Assembly: GCA_026184775.1 (NCBI GenBank)
Contig: JANCYW010000010.1
Location: 1 to 64,000, forward strand
Reading direction: 5' to 3'
From: Cyanidium caldarium
Lineage: Eukaryota; Rhodophyta; Bangiophyceae; Cyanidiales; Cyanidiaceae
DNA: 64,000 bases
Position 1 is the first letter of the stretch. Every line of letters starts with the position of its first letter. Under the pieces are notes generated by a model. That model worked only from the letters and a program-made list of their open reading frames with translations. It did no database searches and was not told where the DNA came from. The position numbers and the translations under genes are program-made. Of the stretch, positions 38,938 through 47,936 are shown in pieces.

Positions 38938-39347
38938 GCAAAGCGCACACACAAGTCAAACTGACTAGTGATGTGTCGGGGTGAAGAAGGACAATGGGAC
39001 GACGTATTGGCATGCCGGCAGTGCCTGTCACCGTGCCATGCTTCATGCCCGCGAGTCTGGGTGCCGAGATTGCATCCTCCACCCGGAGTCTCGATTCACC
39101 GCGATCGTTCGGGAATCGTCACGGGAGTTCCGGGAGATTCGCGAACCCGGACGAGGACGTTCGAAACCGGCGTCCTGCGGGACTCGCGATGAGATGCATG
39201 GCTTTCGGCTGGGGCACGTCGGGCGACACATATCGTGAGGTGCTTGGCGTTGTCCATAGTGTCGAGTGAGTAGAGCCCGAGAAGGGAGCAAGTCTTCTTT
39301 TTGTGACCGGATACCTTGCAGCGCACGTTTCACAAAGCTATTCCCGA
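38938..39347. promoter_or_regulatory. Shared promoter of the two Hsp20 genes
   Basis: This 410-bp divergent region contains a heat-shock element array at 39108-39145. It should drive both small heat-shock genes. No gene is seen inside it. Confidence 0.75.
39108..39145. promoter_or_regulatory. Heat-shock element (HSF binding array)
   Basis: TTCnnGAA lies at 39108-39115. TTC-cg-GGA-ga-TTC-gc-GAA lies at 39128-39145, four alternating units of which one is GGA for GAA. All units are in the same 5-bp phase, as required for trimeric HSF. Partial units continue (GTTCGAAAC near 39160). Confidence 0.85.
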
Positions 39348-39899
39348 ATGACCTCCTACTACTTCACTTGGGATCCGTTCGACATCTTCGAGGACTTCTT
39401 CTATGACTGGCCGCGCCAGGCGCGCCGCCGCGGTCAGATGAGCTTGCAACAGCGGGAGGGCAGCAACAGCGATTCCGGCCGCGCCGGCAAGCAGAACGGC
39501 GCCTCGAGCGCCCTGGCTGTGCCCTCGGCGGCGGCCGTGCCGGCCATGATCGCGCCGCGTATGGACTTTAAGGAGCTGCCGGACCGCTATGTGATCACCG
39601 CCGAGGTGGCCGGCGTGCCCCGCGAACAAATCAAACTGGAGATGCACGGCGATCTGCTCACCATCCGTGGTGAGAAGAAGGAGGAGCACACCCAGGAGGA
39701 GAAGGACAAGGATGGCCGTGTCGTGTACCATCGCACCGAGCGCGCTTTCGGCTCGTTTGAGCGCTCGGTCAAACTGCCCAAGAACATCGACAAGCAGAGC
39801 GTGCACGCTGCCTGTAAGGATGGCGTGCTGACGGTTACGGTGAACAAGGCGAAGAGGGACGAGGACGAGCGCATGACCATTGATGTCGCCGAGGCATAA
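39348..39899 (+). CDS. Small heat-shock protein (Hsp20), cytosolic type
   Basis: The 183-residue protein has no presequence and begins MTSYYFTWDPFDIFEDFF, a hydrophobic N-terminal arm typical of cytosolic sHSPs. The alpha-crystallin domain spans about 70-165 (RMDFKELPDRYVITAEVAG, DLLTIRGEKKEEH, and DGVLTVTVNKAK). The body ends with ERMTIDVAEA. It is an ATP-independent holdase. The ATG at 39348 is preferred; the frame is open 15 codons further upstream. C. merolae also has a pair of neighbouring sHSP genes induced by heat, and this pair is probably their counterpart. Confidence 0.92.
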   Translation: MTSYYFTWDPFDIFEDFFYDWPRQARRRGQMSLQQREGSNSDSGRAGKQNGASSALAVPSAAAVPAMIAPRMDFKELPDRYVITAEVAGVPREQIKLEMHGDLLTIRGEKKEEHTQEEKDKDGRVVYHRTERAFGSFERSVKLPKNIDKQSVHAACKDGVLTVTVNKAKRDEDERMTIDVAEA

Positions 39900-40415
39900 T
39901 CGCTGGCGGTTTCTATCATCATAATCCGAAGGACAACGTCGAGGGAAACGTACCTCGGGGGGGCACGCACCTCCCCCACGCCTCCGTGTAAATGGGTCGA
40001 ATTCATCATCCACAACGCTACCCTTTCGGCTACGCGATAGAGCGGGGCGCACCGCTGCTCCCCCGAGTAGACGCGTCCCGGCTATCGGTTCTGTTGGTCG
40101 CATGCTAAGACAGGCACCCACCCCTGACCCTCTCGACGGGCACGCCGTCGAATGCACGGCGCCGGGGAGGGACGACAATGTCGCCGCGAGGAGGAGCGTC
40201 GCGCTATCTCCAAACTCTTTCCACTATGTTTTCTCCACGAAAAGTTCTAAGATTGGAAGCCGCACGTGCGCGCCCGTTAGGATACGTCAGCATGTCTGAC
40301 CCGCCAGGACGTATGGGCGCTGGCGAGGTGCACCGCGCTCCCAGTCGTCGTCGCACCTCGTGAAGCGTTGTGCAGGCTTGGCGTTGTCGCCCCTGCACCG
40401 GGCACACTTCATCCG
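39900..40415. other. Gap between Hsp20 and the Fanzor block, no gene seen
   Basis: About 515 bp with short frames only. Its right part is the likely left end of the Fanzor element, but no inverted terminal repeat or target-site duplication is obvious to the eye. Confidence 0.4.
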
Positions 40416-40634
40416 ATGCCGCCCAAGACCAGACGCCATCGGGTGCCTCTCAGCCAACTGTGGGAGCGAATGCGTCAGCATCCCTGCGGAGAATGGCTGT
40501 ACACGCACCTCTCTGAGGCGCAGCGCAAGAAGTGGCCGTTCAAATGGCTGCTGGAATGCTGCAAGCACCTCGGGTTGCTGACCGAGTTGGGGATATCCGA
40601 GACGACGCCGAAGAAGTGCACCACCATCCTCTAG
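40416..40634 (+). CDS. Short frame directly upstream of, and in phase with, the Fanzor gene
   Basis: The 72-residue frame (MPPKTRRHRVPLSQLWERM...) ends in TAG and is followed at once by the ATG of the Fanzor frame in the same phase. Its basic, helical sequence (WLYTHLSEAQRKKWPFKWLL) looks like real protein and could be the native N-terminus of the nuclease. The TAG would then be a single inactivating or read-through stop. It could also be a separate leader peptide or a short gene of the element. Confidence 0.5.
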   Translation: MPPKTRRHRVPLSQLWERMRQHPCGEWLYTHLSEAQRKKWPFKWLLECCKHLGLLTELGISETTPKKCTTIL

Positions 40635-43421
40635 ATGCTGCGCGCCTTCCTGCCGCCTCGCTTCAGCATACCTCCTCTTCTGCGGCACATCAACGACTTG
40701 GTTGTGTGCTGGAGCTTTTTCTCACACCGCGGCTCGATCATCGTCAACTTGTTGTTCATGGTCAAACTAGGTGGCATGAGACAGGCGCCGAGCGATGCAT
40801 TTACGCTGGAGGACGCTGAGCGTGACGTTGGCGCGGTGGTCGACTTCTTGCGGTTCGACAGTCCGATCAAATCGCTGGCCACGCAAGCGTTCATGCCCGA
40901 GTTGTGGCTCACGTCCAACAGAATGCAGCTGTGCGAGTGGTATCGGCAGTTACGGGACGATCCGAGGTTGGAGGGCGCCATACCGAAGCTGCCGGAGAGA
41001 TGGAACGATGCTTCCGAGCTGCACTTGCGGCTGGAATGGGAGGAGGTGATGATAAGAGGAGGATGGCATCAGGCGGTGAACTTCCTGCACTCCCAGTACG
41101 TTGGCTGCATCAAGGAGATGGCGACGAGACGCCTGCTGGAAATCCTGTTGGACTGGATCGACCGCCACCCCGGCTTCACTGACGCACAGCGCAAGCTTTT
41201 CAAAGACGGCATATTTGGCGACATTCGCGACGGCCGTGTGCGGGAGGGGCTCACGGCGCGGCAGTGCCAGATGTTGCTCGCCGTGCTTCGTATTTTGCGC
41301 GGTGGCGGAGAGGATGCCGATGACGGTCGGGCGCTGAAGCGGCAGTACCGCTTTCGCATTCCGTTCTCGCGCCAGGCATACCTGCTGTACCTATTCCTGA
41401 CTTCGCAGCCGCTGCTGGAGACGGAAGAGGAACGGCAGCAGCGCGAGCAGCAGGAGGCTCGGCGGCAGCCCGGTCCCGGGGGACCGCGAGGGTCAGCGCG
41501 CGACGTGCAGAACAGGCACGGACGGCATCCGCACGGGCCAATTACGCAACGTCGGCGCCAACATGCACGCTTCGATGCTGTGATATGGCGCGCCATGCTG
41601 AGCGCTGCCCGTCACGCCAGTGAATTTTTGGACGAGGCCCGCGAGGAGCCGTCCATGATTTTGGTGCCAGAGGGCCGCTCACCCACGCTCAGCGACCACA
41701 TGGGTTACGATACGAAGATGTGGAATGGGCGGCGCTGGTGGTCTCACAGAGGGCGCAACCGGCATTTGCAGCGCCGCATTCACGACGACAACGAAAGCGA
41801 GGAGACGAGAGCGGCGCTGCGGAGGCTGTTGGCGAGACGCAAGCGCTACGGGCCAGTGCTCACTCCGACGAAGGAATCGCTCCTGTTCCAGTCGATCCAG
41901 TCGAACTTCCTGGACGTGCGCGTGTTACGGTCTGAGTTGGTGGACATTACACGGAACAAGCGCGAGCCGCCACACACAGAGGAACAGCTGAAAGCTGCGC
42001 TCGAATTCCTCAACAGACGTCGTGACGAGGAGACACGTGATGAACGCGAGTCCCGGCAAGCGGACCGCATCGCCGCGAGCATGACCGCCCCACCATCACC
42101 GATCCGTTCTGTCGACGGCATTCGCTCTGCCTCTGTCGACTGGGGGCGCGCCAAGCCGCTCACCGGCTGCTGGGTAGAGATGAACAATGGCGTGCTGACG
42201 TCCGACCGCTTCACCTTCACGCGCAACGAGTACGACGACGACAACCACTGCGAAGTGTTCCAGAAATGGCACGAGGAGCGCATGTCGCAGAGCACGACGC
42301 TGGCGAAGGCAGAGCTTGCCGTCTCGCAGAACGCCGGTCTCCGCCATATCGACGTCGTCAAACTCTGCGGGAACATGCTCACCATGAATACGCCGCAGGT
42401 CGCCAAAGCGCGCGACGAGGAGTACATGTACAACGAGGAGCGTCTACGCTGGGAAGAGGACCTCTTCCGGGCGAGGCATTTGACGCAAGACCGCGCCTGC
42501 AATGCATTCTTCCGCTTTATCACCCACGGCAAAGAGAAGCGGGACCCTGCTCTCCCCATGATGGGCAACGCGTCGTTTGCCGCGACTGGCCGGGGCGAGC
42601 GGGTGGTGGGCACCGCCCGCCTGCCGCGCACCCTGATGCGGGCCCACAAGCAGTGGGTGGCGCAGGGCTGGGACATCGACTTGCTGGTGATCGACGAGTA
42701 CCTGACCTCGCAACGCTGCTGGAAGTGCCGCCACTTTACGGAGGACACGGCGGTGCAGCGGCTGAAGGAAGGGAACGGGAGCGTGGAGGTTGACAAAGGC
42801 AACAGCTCCCGCGTGCACATATGCTTGCACTGCCACGAACACCAGTTGAACGCCACCACCTGGGGCGCCATCCGCGACCGGGATATCGACGCTTGTATGA
42901 ATATGGCACTGATGCGGCTGTATGCGTGCGAGAGGGGCAACGAGAGCCTGCGCCCGCCCGAGTTTCCGCGTGAACATGTGGCCGAAGAGCGCCGCCGCGC
43001 AAAAGAAGAGGCTGGCGCTGCGGCCCGTGCGAATGTGAATGTGCGGGCTGCGGCAGCCAGCCGCGCTACCGACCAACAGCGACAGCAACAGGCTGGCGCA
43101 GGCAATGCTGGCAGGCAGGCAGCAGCGCCGTTGGGTGACAGTGACCCATTATCGCATGCGTCATCGGCAGCACTCTCCGCGTTCCAATTGGACACAAACT
43201 CATGCAAGAGACGGTGGAGCGGCGGACGCTGCGAGGAATTGGCACAGAACGACCGCTACAGGGGCAGAGGAGAGAATGGAAACGGATTAGCGGCACGTAA
43301 AGGAAGTGTGTACGACGGACTTGTCAGTGCGAAAAGAGTAGTAAAAAGGAGAGGTCCCAGACTTGCCACCATCAAGCAGTACGAGTTGAGAACGCTTTCA
43401 GCACTGGTGCGGCATACCTGA
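40635..43421 (+). CDS. Fanzor (eukaryotic TnpB-type RNA-guided endonuclease), 928 aa
   Basis: The protein carries a split RuvC nuclease like TnpB and Cas12. Motif I is SVDWGRAKPLTGCW with Asp502. The zinc ribbon has CWKC (695-698) and CLHC (730-733). Motif III is RDRDIDACMNM with Asp750, in the form RDxxAxxN, and is followed by an Arg-Pro as in TnpB. The second acidic residue is probably Glu688 in VIDEYLTSQRC, the shifted position reported for Fanzors. An N-terminal helical part (20-45) fits the family; residues 255-460 are long and partly low-complexity. The basic C-terminus (760-928) may hold a nuclear signal. Fanzors cut DNA guided by an RNA encoded next to their 3' end. Length is above most Fanzors. 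All key residues are present, so it may be active if the upstream TAG is harmless. Confidence 0.9.
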   Translation: MLRAFLPPRFSIPPLLRHINDLVVCWSFFSHRGSIIVNLLFMVKLGGMRQAPSDAFTLEDAERDVGAVVDFLRFDSPIKSLATQAFMPELWLTSNRMQLCEWYRQLRDDPRLEGAIPKLPERWNDASELHLRLEWEEVMIRGGWHQAVNFLHSQYVGCIKEMATRRLLEILLDWIDRHPGFTDAQRKLFKDGIFGDIRDGRVREGLTARQCQMLLAVLRILRGGGEDADDGRALKRQYRFRIPFSRQAYLLYLFLTSQPLLETEEERQQREQQEARRQPGPGGPRGSARDVQNRHGRHPHGPITQRRRQHARFDAVIWRAMLSAARHASEFLDEAREEPSMILVPEGRSPTLSDHMGYDTKMWNGRRWWSHRGRNRHLQRRIHDDNESEETRAALRRLLARRKRYGPVLTPTKESLLFQSIQSNFLDVRVLRSELVDITRNKREPPHTEEQLKAALEFLNRRRDEETRDERESRQADRIAASMTAPPSPIRSVDGIRSASVDWGRAKPLTGCWVEMNNGVLTSDRFTFTRNEYDDDNHCEVFQKWHEERMSQSTTLAKAELAVSQNAGLRHIDVVKLCGNMLTMNTPQVAKARDEEYMYNEERLRWEEDLFRARHLTQDRACNAFFRFITHGKEKRDPALPMMGNASFAATGRGERVVGTARLPRTLMRAHKQWVAQGWDIDLLVIDEYLTSQRCWKCRHFTEDTAVQRLKEGNGSVEVDKGNSSRVHICLHCHEHQLNATTWGAIRDRDIDACMNMALMRLYACERGNESLRPPEFPREHVAEERRRAKEEAGAAARANVNVRAAAASRATDQQRQQQAGAGNAGRQAAAPLGDSDPLSHASSAALSAFQLDTNSCKRRWSGGRCEELAQNDRYRGRGENGNGLAARKGSVYDGLVSAKRVVKRRGPRLATIKQYELRTLSALVRHT

Positions 43422-43960
43422 CGATCTCCGTCGCTCGTCCGCGATCACACACCATGCGCACTGCAGTGACATGCCGGGAGAATCTCCCGCACGCCTGGCC
43501 GACGCTCCACACTGCGTTTGAGCACAGACGCTCTTACCATCGAGTTCGGGACATGTATGGTAAACGTTACGATGCCACAACGAACTGTTGCAGCATCTCC
43601 TGAGAGGCAAACCGCGAACACCATGCACACTTCCACCGACCTAACGATGCCGCCACTGGCACTTATCCGATCCACAACCGCGCTGCGATTCGCCCCTGAC
43701 GACTGTCGTTCGTCCGCAGAAGCTTCACCGTCTCGGGCTGCAAAACTGCCCCCCACAACGACCCGCAGATCAAGCAATTTCCACCGGAGGCTGCAACAGG
43801 TAGCCTCGCATTCTCCTGTCCCGAGACAGGCACAACGCGGCACGCGTCAAACGGCGCGATCCGCGCTGCTCAGATGCACACGCAGCGATAAAGCTCTGAC
43901 CGCTTGTCAGCCGGGACTCATCCAGATTTTCGGAGAGCCTGGTTTCTCGGTAGTCTCACC
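43422..43960. other. 3' flank of the Fanzor gene
   Basis: This 540-bp stretch has no gene. In the family the guide RNA (omega-RNA) is encoded at or just past the 3' end of the nuclease frame, so this is where it would lie. I could not see sequence shared with the relics, so a boundary for the RNA or the element end is not given. Confidence 0.35.
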
Positions 43961-43964
43961 GAGC

Positions 43965-44465
43965 TCGGTGACAATCGGAGCACTCTATCGACGAGTCCGG
44001 GTTCGCGTTGTGACCGATCCGTCGCGCTCTGCTGCACCCGATGATGACAATGTGGTCAGCCCGGTCACGCGCCGCCGCTTCCGCGCAGCGCCCCCTCCGT
44101 TTTGCCGCCCCCGATTCTCCCGCCGATTTCGGCGATCGGCGCTCTCGGGCTGAGCGGCTCGATCATGCAGATGAAGTATTCAGAGACCGGGGATGACACA
44201 GAGAGGCCGGCCGTGGAAGGCCATACAAAACGTTCAACGCGACCCGCGGCTGGTTGAATACGGCATTGCCATGGCGGTTGTGTACCCCATTGCCTGCCGG
44301 ATTCTGACACTGTACCAGACGCCACACTGTGCGCTCCTGCTTCTCCTTCCCCTTCCGCGTATCGTTGCGCTGCATAAATGTCTTCGTCTCCTCGCTACAA
44401 CAGCATACCGAACCCATCTGGCTGGTGTACGCCTCGTTGATGAGGCGCACGTCTAGCCGCGGCGC
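43965..44465 (-). mobile_element. Decayed Fanzor 3' end (relic B)
   Basis: On the minus strand from about 44450 the frame reads INEAYTSQMGSVCCCSEE and then LVQCQN, VHNRHGNAVFNQ and a closing Leu-Pro-Arg-Pro. These align with the DEY-TS, zinc-ribbon, WNRDxNA and RP landmarks of TnpB/Fanzor. Only the C-terminal third is present. The downstream part (toward 43965) has a worn copy of the ATCATCGGGTGC motif seen in relics A and D. It abuts relic C in inverted orientation. Confidence 0.7.
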
Positions 44466-44499
44466 TCAAGCAAGTCGCACCACTTTTCGCCCTTCACCG

Positions 44500-44800
44500 G
44501 CGGGCTGTTGCAAATCGCATTGACCTTTTTGCACAGCCTTCCACGCCCGGCCTACCTATGTCGTCCTCGCGGCGGTGATTCGAAGCAGCATTCTGCATCC
44601 TCCAGCCATTCATGGCGCAAGCGCCAATCGACCCAATCGGCGCGCGAATACGGCGTCTTGGATGTTCTTCGCCCTCCCCTGTGCGCTCGGTGCTGCACGC
44701 ATCGAGAGGGTCGGTGGGGGTGGGCAAACCTTGGACCATCGTGTAACCAACACACCCATTTGCTGGGACAGGAATGCATTGGGGGAGCAGCGTTGCGAAC
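44500..44800 (+). mobile_element. Decayed Fanzor extreme 3' end (relic C)
   Basis: The plus strand shows only the last helix and Arg-Pro (LLQIALTFLHSLPRPAYLCR, from about 44502), then a non-coding part that resembles the matching parts of relics A and D (GTCGTCCTCG, then a GAAGCAGCATTCTGC-like block). With relic B it forms a head-to-head inverted pair about 50 bp apart. Confidence 0.55.
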
Positions 44801-44933
44801 CGATCCTCCTGGGAAACTTGGAGTTTCGAAATGGATACGAGAAGTTTGATCCTTCCACACGGAGGCGCCTCGGGGGTTCGTACTCCCCGGCAATGCCCTC
44901 TCGATTTGATGAGCGCATGATCGTCGGGTAACC
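44801..44933. other. Gap before the FTHFS gene, no gene seen
   Basis: No motif is recognised here. It may contain the worn right end of relic C. Confidence 0.3.
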
Positions 44934-46778
44934 TCAAGACATGCCCACAATCCTTCCGCTCATCGGGTCCAAGTCGATATCGTAAAAAGCCGGACGCGTG
45001 GGCAACCCCGGAATCGTCTGAATGCTCCCCACCAACGGGTAGACAAATTCGGCGCCAGCGCTCAGACGCACGTCGCGGATGGGCAGCACGAAATCAGTGG
45101 GCGCACCGAAGCGCGCCGGATCGTGGCTGAACGAATACTGCGTCTTGGCCACGCATATAGGCAGGCGGCCGTAACCGCGCGACTCGTACCACTCCAGTTT
45201 GCGTTCCGCCTCGGGGGCGAACGTCACCTCCTTGGCGCGGTAAATCTCCCGCGCAATCACCTGCACCTTGTCGCGCAAATTCATCGCCAACGGGTACAGC
45301 ATGCGAAACGCCGGCGGGTGCGGCTCGTTGCAGGCGCGCATCACCGCCTCGGCCAGCGCCACCGCGCCCGCGCCGCCCTCACCGAAATGCGCGGCCACCA
45401 CTGCGTCGTAAGCGCCGTGCGCTCGCGCCACCGCGCACACCGTCTGCAACGCCTCGTCGGTGTCGTCCCGGAAGCGGTTCAGCGCCACGATGCAGGGCAC
45501 GCCGAACTTGCGCACATTCTCAATGTGTCGCGCCATGTTGCTCTCAGCGCCAGCGCGCACGCCGCCCTCCGGTCCGCCGTGCATCTCTAGCGCCCGCAGC
45601 GTCACCACCAGTACCGCCGCCGCCGGTCGACACCCGGACGCGCGACACTTGATGTGCACAAACTTCTCGAAACCGATATCCGCCCCGAAACCAGCCTCGG
45701 TGAGCACGTAACCGTCGCCGCCGACCAGCTTGAGCGCCATGCGGTCCGCCAACACACTGGAGTTGCCGTGCGCGATGTTGGCGAACGGGCCGGCGTGCAC
45801 AAACACCGGAGTGCCCTCCAGAGTCTGCATCAGGTTGGGCATGATCGCATCACGCATCAACACCGTCAGCGCGCCGCTCACGCCCAGATCATCGGCAGTG
45901 ATCGGCTCGCCGGTGCCGCGCTGCGCGGCCACCACTATACGACCCAGGCGCTCACGCATATCCGATAAACTGGTGGTCAGCGCCAGAATGGCCATGATCT
46001 CGCTGGCCACCGTAATGTCAAAGCCGGTGTCGCGCTGGTGGCCGCGCTCGGTCTCCGCCATGCCCACGCGGATGCCACGCAGAAAGCGGTCGTTGACATC
46101 CAGCACCCGCCGCACCGCGATGGTGTCCGGATCGATATCCAAACGCGCAAAGCGACGGCGCTCTTCGGGCGACAGCGCCACCGCCTCGGTCTTGTCGATG
46201 CCCAGCTTGGCCAGGCGCCGCCGCATCACCAGCGAGAACGGTTTCTCGGTCAGCCGTCGGTACAACGCCTCGTCCGACTGGGTGGCCTCGTGAAACATGC
46301 GCGCATCCAGCGCCGCCGCCAACAAATTGTTGGCCGCGGTGATGGCATGCAGATCGCCAGTCAGATGCAGGTTGAATTCCTCCATGGGGATCACCTGCGC
46401 ATACCCACCGCCGGCGGCACCGCCCTTGATACCGAACGTCGGTCCCTGGCTCGGCTGCCGCACGCAGGTAAACACCCGCTGGCCGGCATGCGCGCCCAGC
46501 GCCTGCGACAGCCCGACGGTGGTGGTGGACTTGCCCTCGCCAAAACGCGTCGGCGTGATGCCGGTGACCACCACCAGGTGACCGTCTGGCGCATCCGCCA
46601 GTCGCTCCAGCAGCTGCAACCGCACCTTGGCCTTGTGCGGGCCGTACAGCTCTAATTCAGAGCTGGCAATGCCCGCCGCCGCTGCCACCTCATCGATGGG
46701 CAGCGGCGCCACCGACTGGGCGATGTCGATGTCGGCCGGCGTCGGACGCTCAATCTTTTTCAATTTGCGGAACGTCAT
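44934..46778 (-). CDS. FTHFS: Formate-tetrahydrofolate ligase
   Basis: The 614-residue enzyme makes 10-formyl-THF from formate, THF and ATP, feeding purine and one-carbon metabolism. The ATP-binding loop is at about 73-86 ([14 protein letters not shown]). Other family blocks follow: [20 protein letters not shown], then [19 protein letters not shown], and [16 protein letters not shown]. The C-terminal part contains [19 protein letters not shown]. It is a monofunctional enzyme as in plants and bacteria, not the trifunctional C1-THF synthase. The start at 46778 aligns best. The ATG at 46823 would add 15 basic residues that could target mitochondria. Confidence 0.96.
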   Translation of the reverse strand: MTFRKLKKIERPTPADIDIAQSVAPLPIDEVAAAAGIASSELELYGPHKAKVRLQLLERLADAPDGHLVVVTGITPTRFGEGKSTTTVGLSQALGAHAGQRVFTCVRQPSQGPTFGIKGGAAGGGYAQVIPMEEFNLHLTGDLHAITAANNLLAAALDARMFHEATQSDEALYRRLTEKPFSLVMRRRLAKLGIDKTEAVALSPEERRRFARLDIDPDTIAVRRVLDVNDRFLRGIRVGMAETERGHQRDTGFDITVASEIMAILALTTSLSDMRERLGRIVVAAQRGTGEPITADDLGVSGALTVLMRDAIMPNLMQTLEGTPVFVHAGPFANIAHGNSSVLADRMALKLVGGDGYVLTEAGFGADIGFEKFVHIKCRASGCRPAAAVLVVTLRALEMHGGPEGGVRAGAESNMARHIENVRKFGVPCIVALNRFRDDTDEALQTVCAVARAHGAYDAVVAAHFGEGGAGAVALAEAVMRACNEPHPPAFRMLYPLAMNLRDKVQVIAREIYRAKEVTFAPEAERKLEWYESRGYGRLPICVAKTQYSFSHDPARFGAPTDFVLPIRDVRLSAGAEFVYPLVGSIQTIPGLPTRPAFYDIDLDPMSGRIVGMS

Positions 46779-47059
46779 GTGGACTAGGCGGCGGAACGTG
46801 TCCGGAGAGCGACCGCGGTGCATGCACGCGGCCGTGCAGCCTGAAACGAGCGAGCGCAGGAACAACGAGGAGAAGAGGCGCTCGAGCCTCCGATGCGTGT
46901 CGAGGGACCGGTAGAGGGAAGGAAGGGAGACGAGCTCTGCAACTCACAGTATGCAGTGACTCTAACTTGATTACACGCAACTTTGCACTACATAAAAGAG
47001 CAGCGGCGGCGGTTCAAGACGGGAGATCAGAGCCAGCTGCGATCGCGTCGCCGTCGCCG
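46779..47059. other. Gap upstream of the FTHFS gene, no gene seen
   Basis: The FTHFS promoter on the minus strand. A TACATAAAAG box near 46990 could be a TATA element but faces the other way. No gene is seen. Confidence 0.35.
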
Positions 47060-47590
47060 ACTCAGCTGCGACCTCCGTCAGCCCACACTCTCCTCCGAGC
47101 TGTCGTCCGAAAGACCCGGTCGTCGATTATCAGTCTAACTAGGCTTGACCGCGAAGAGACCTCGTTCGCGGTGCGACCGGTCTTTCGGGCGCTGCAGCAC
47201 CCGATGATGACAACGTTGAGGTGCCAGACTCTATCGTGCGCTGGCGCCCACGCGCTGCGCGTTGCGATGTGGCAGATGCAGCATTCTTTTCGGTGGAGCC
47301 CCCACGAGGACGACGACGACGACGACACGAACAGGCCGGTTGTGGAAGGCCGTGCAAAACGGCCAACGCGACCCACAGCGGTTGAGTAGAGCATTCCTGT
47401 TGCGGTTGTGTATCCACTCGCACTGTGTATCCTGACACTACACCCAACGCCATACTGTGCGCTCCTTCCTCTCCCTCCTCTTGCGCGTATCGGTGCGCTG
47501 CATGAACGTCTTCGTCTCGGCACAACGGCGCACCGAACACCGCTTGCTGGTGTACACCCCATCAAAGCGGCGTGTGTCCTAACCGCATTC
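47060..47590 (-). mobile_element. Decayed Fanzor 3' end (relic D)
   Basis: On the minus strand the frame reads VYTSKRCSVRRCAETKTF, then RTVWRW, CQDTQCEWIHNRNRNA and finally an Arg-Pro. This gives the whole TnpB zinc ribbon (CSVRRC and CQDTQC) and a recognisable WNRDxNA motif. Conserved non-coding sequence follows (GTTGTCATCATCGGGTGCTG, then GCGGTCAAGCCTAGTTAGAC), ending in the GTGTGGGCTGACGGAGG block at about 47071-47090. The coding part upstream of the zinc ribbon is missing. Confidence 0.72.
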
Positions 47591-47639
47591 CTCAAACAAC
47601 TCCCACCTACGCTTGCCCTTGGTCGGCGGGCTGCCCTTT

Positions 47640-47860
47640 CGGTGGTGGCTGCGCGTGTCCCGGTCTCCGAACAGCACCAGCACCTCGCCCGGCTTGCCGT
47701 GCAGTGCCCGGAGACGATTCCGCATCCAGTCGTGCCGCAAGAGGAGAACCATCGCGGTCAAGCCTAGTTGGACTGCTATTTGGAAAGCAGGTCCTTCGGG
47801 CAGCGTGACGAAGAGTGTGGGCTGACGGAGGACGGAACTGGGTCGCTGGCGGCTGGCACG
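47640..47860 (+). mobile_element. Inverted 3'-terminal copy of the Fanzor relic (relic E)
   Basis: The segment 47748-47850 on the plus strand matches the outer about 100 bp of relic D read on the minus strand (GCGGTCAAGCCTAGTTGGAC, then GTGTGGGCTGACGGAGGACG). D and E together therefore form an element of about 790 bp with long inverted ends, like a non-autonomous hairpin element. The inner part of E (47640-47740) is only weakly similar. Confidence 0.6.
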
Positions 47861-47936
47861 GCTACCTAGGTCAACGTGACGCAATTCAGGCCGATTTCGA
47901 TGAACCGAGCGGCGCTCGCGCGCACTTGAACGACTC

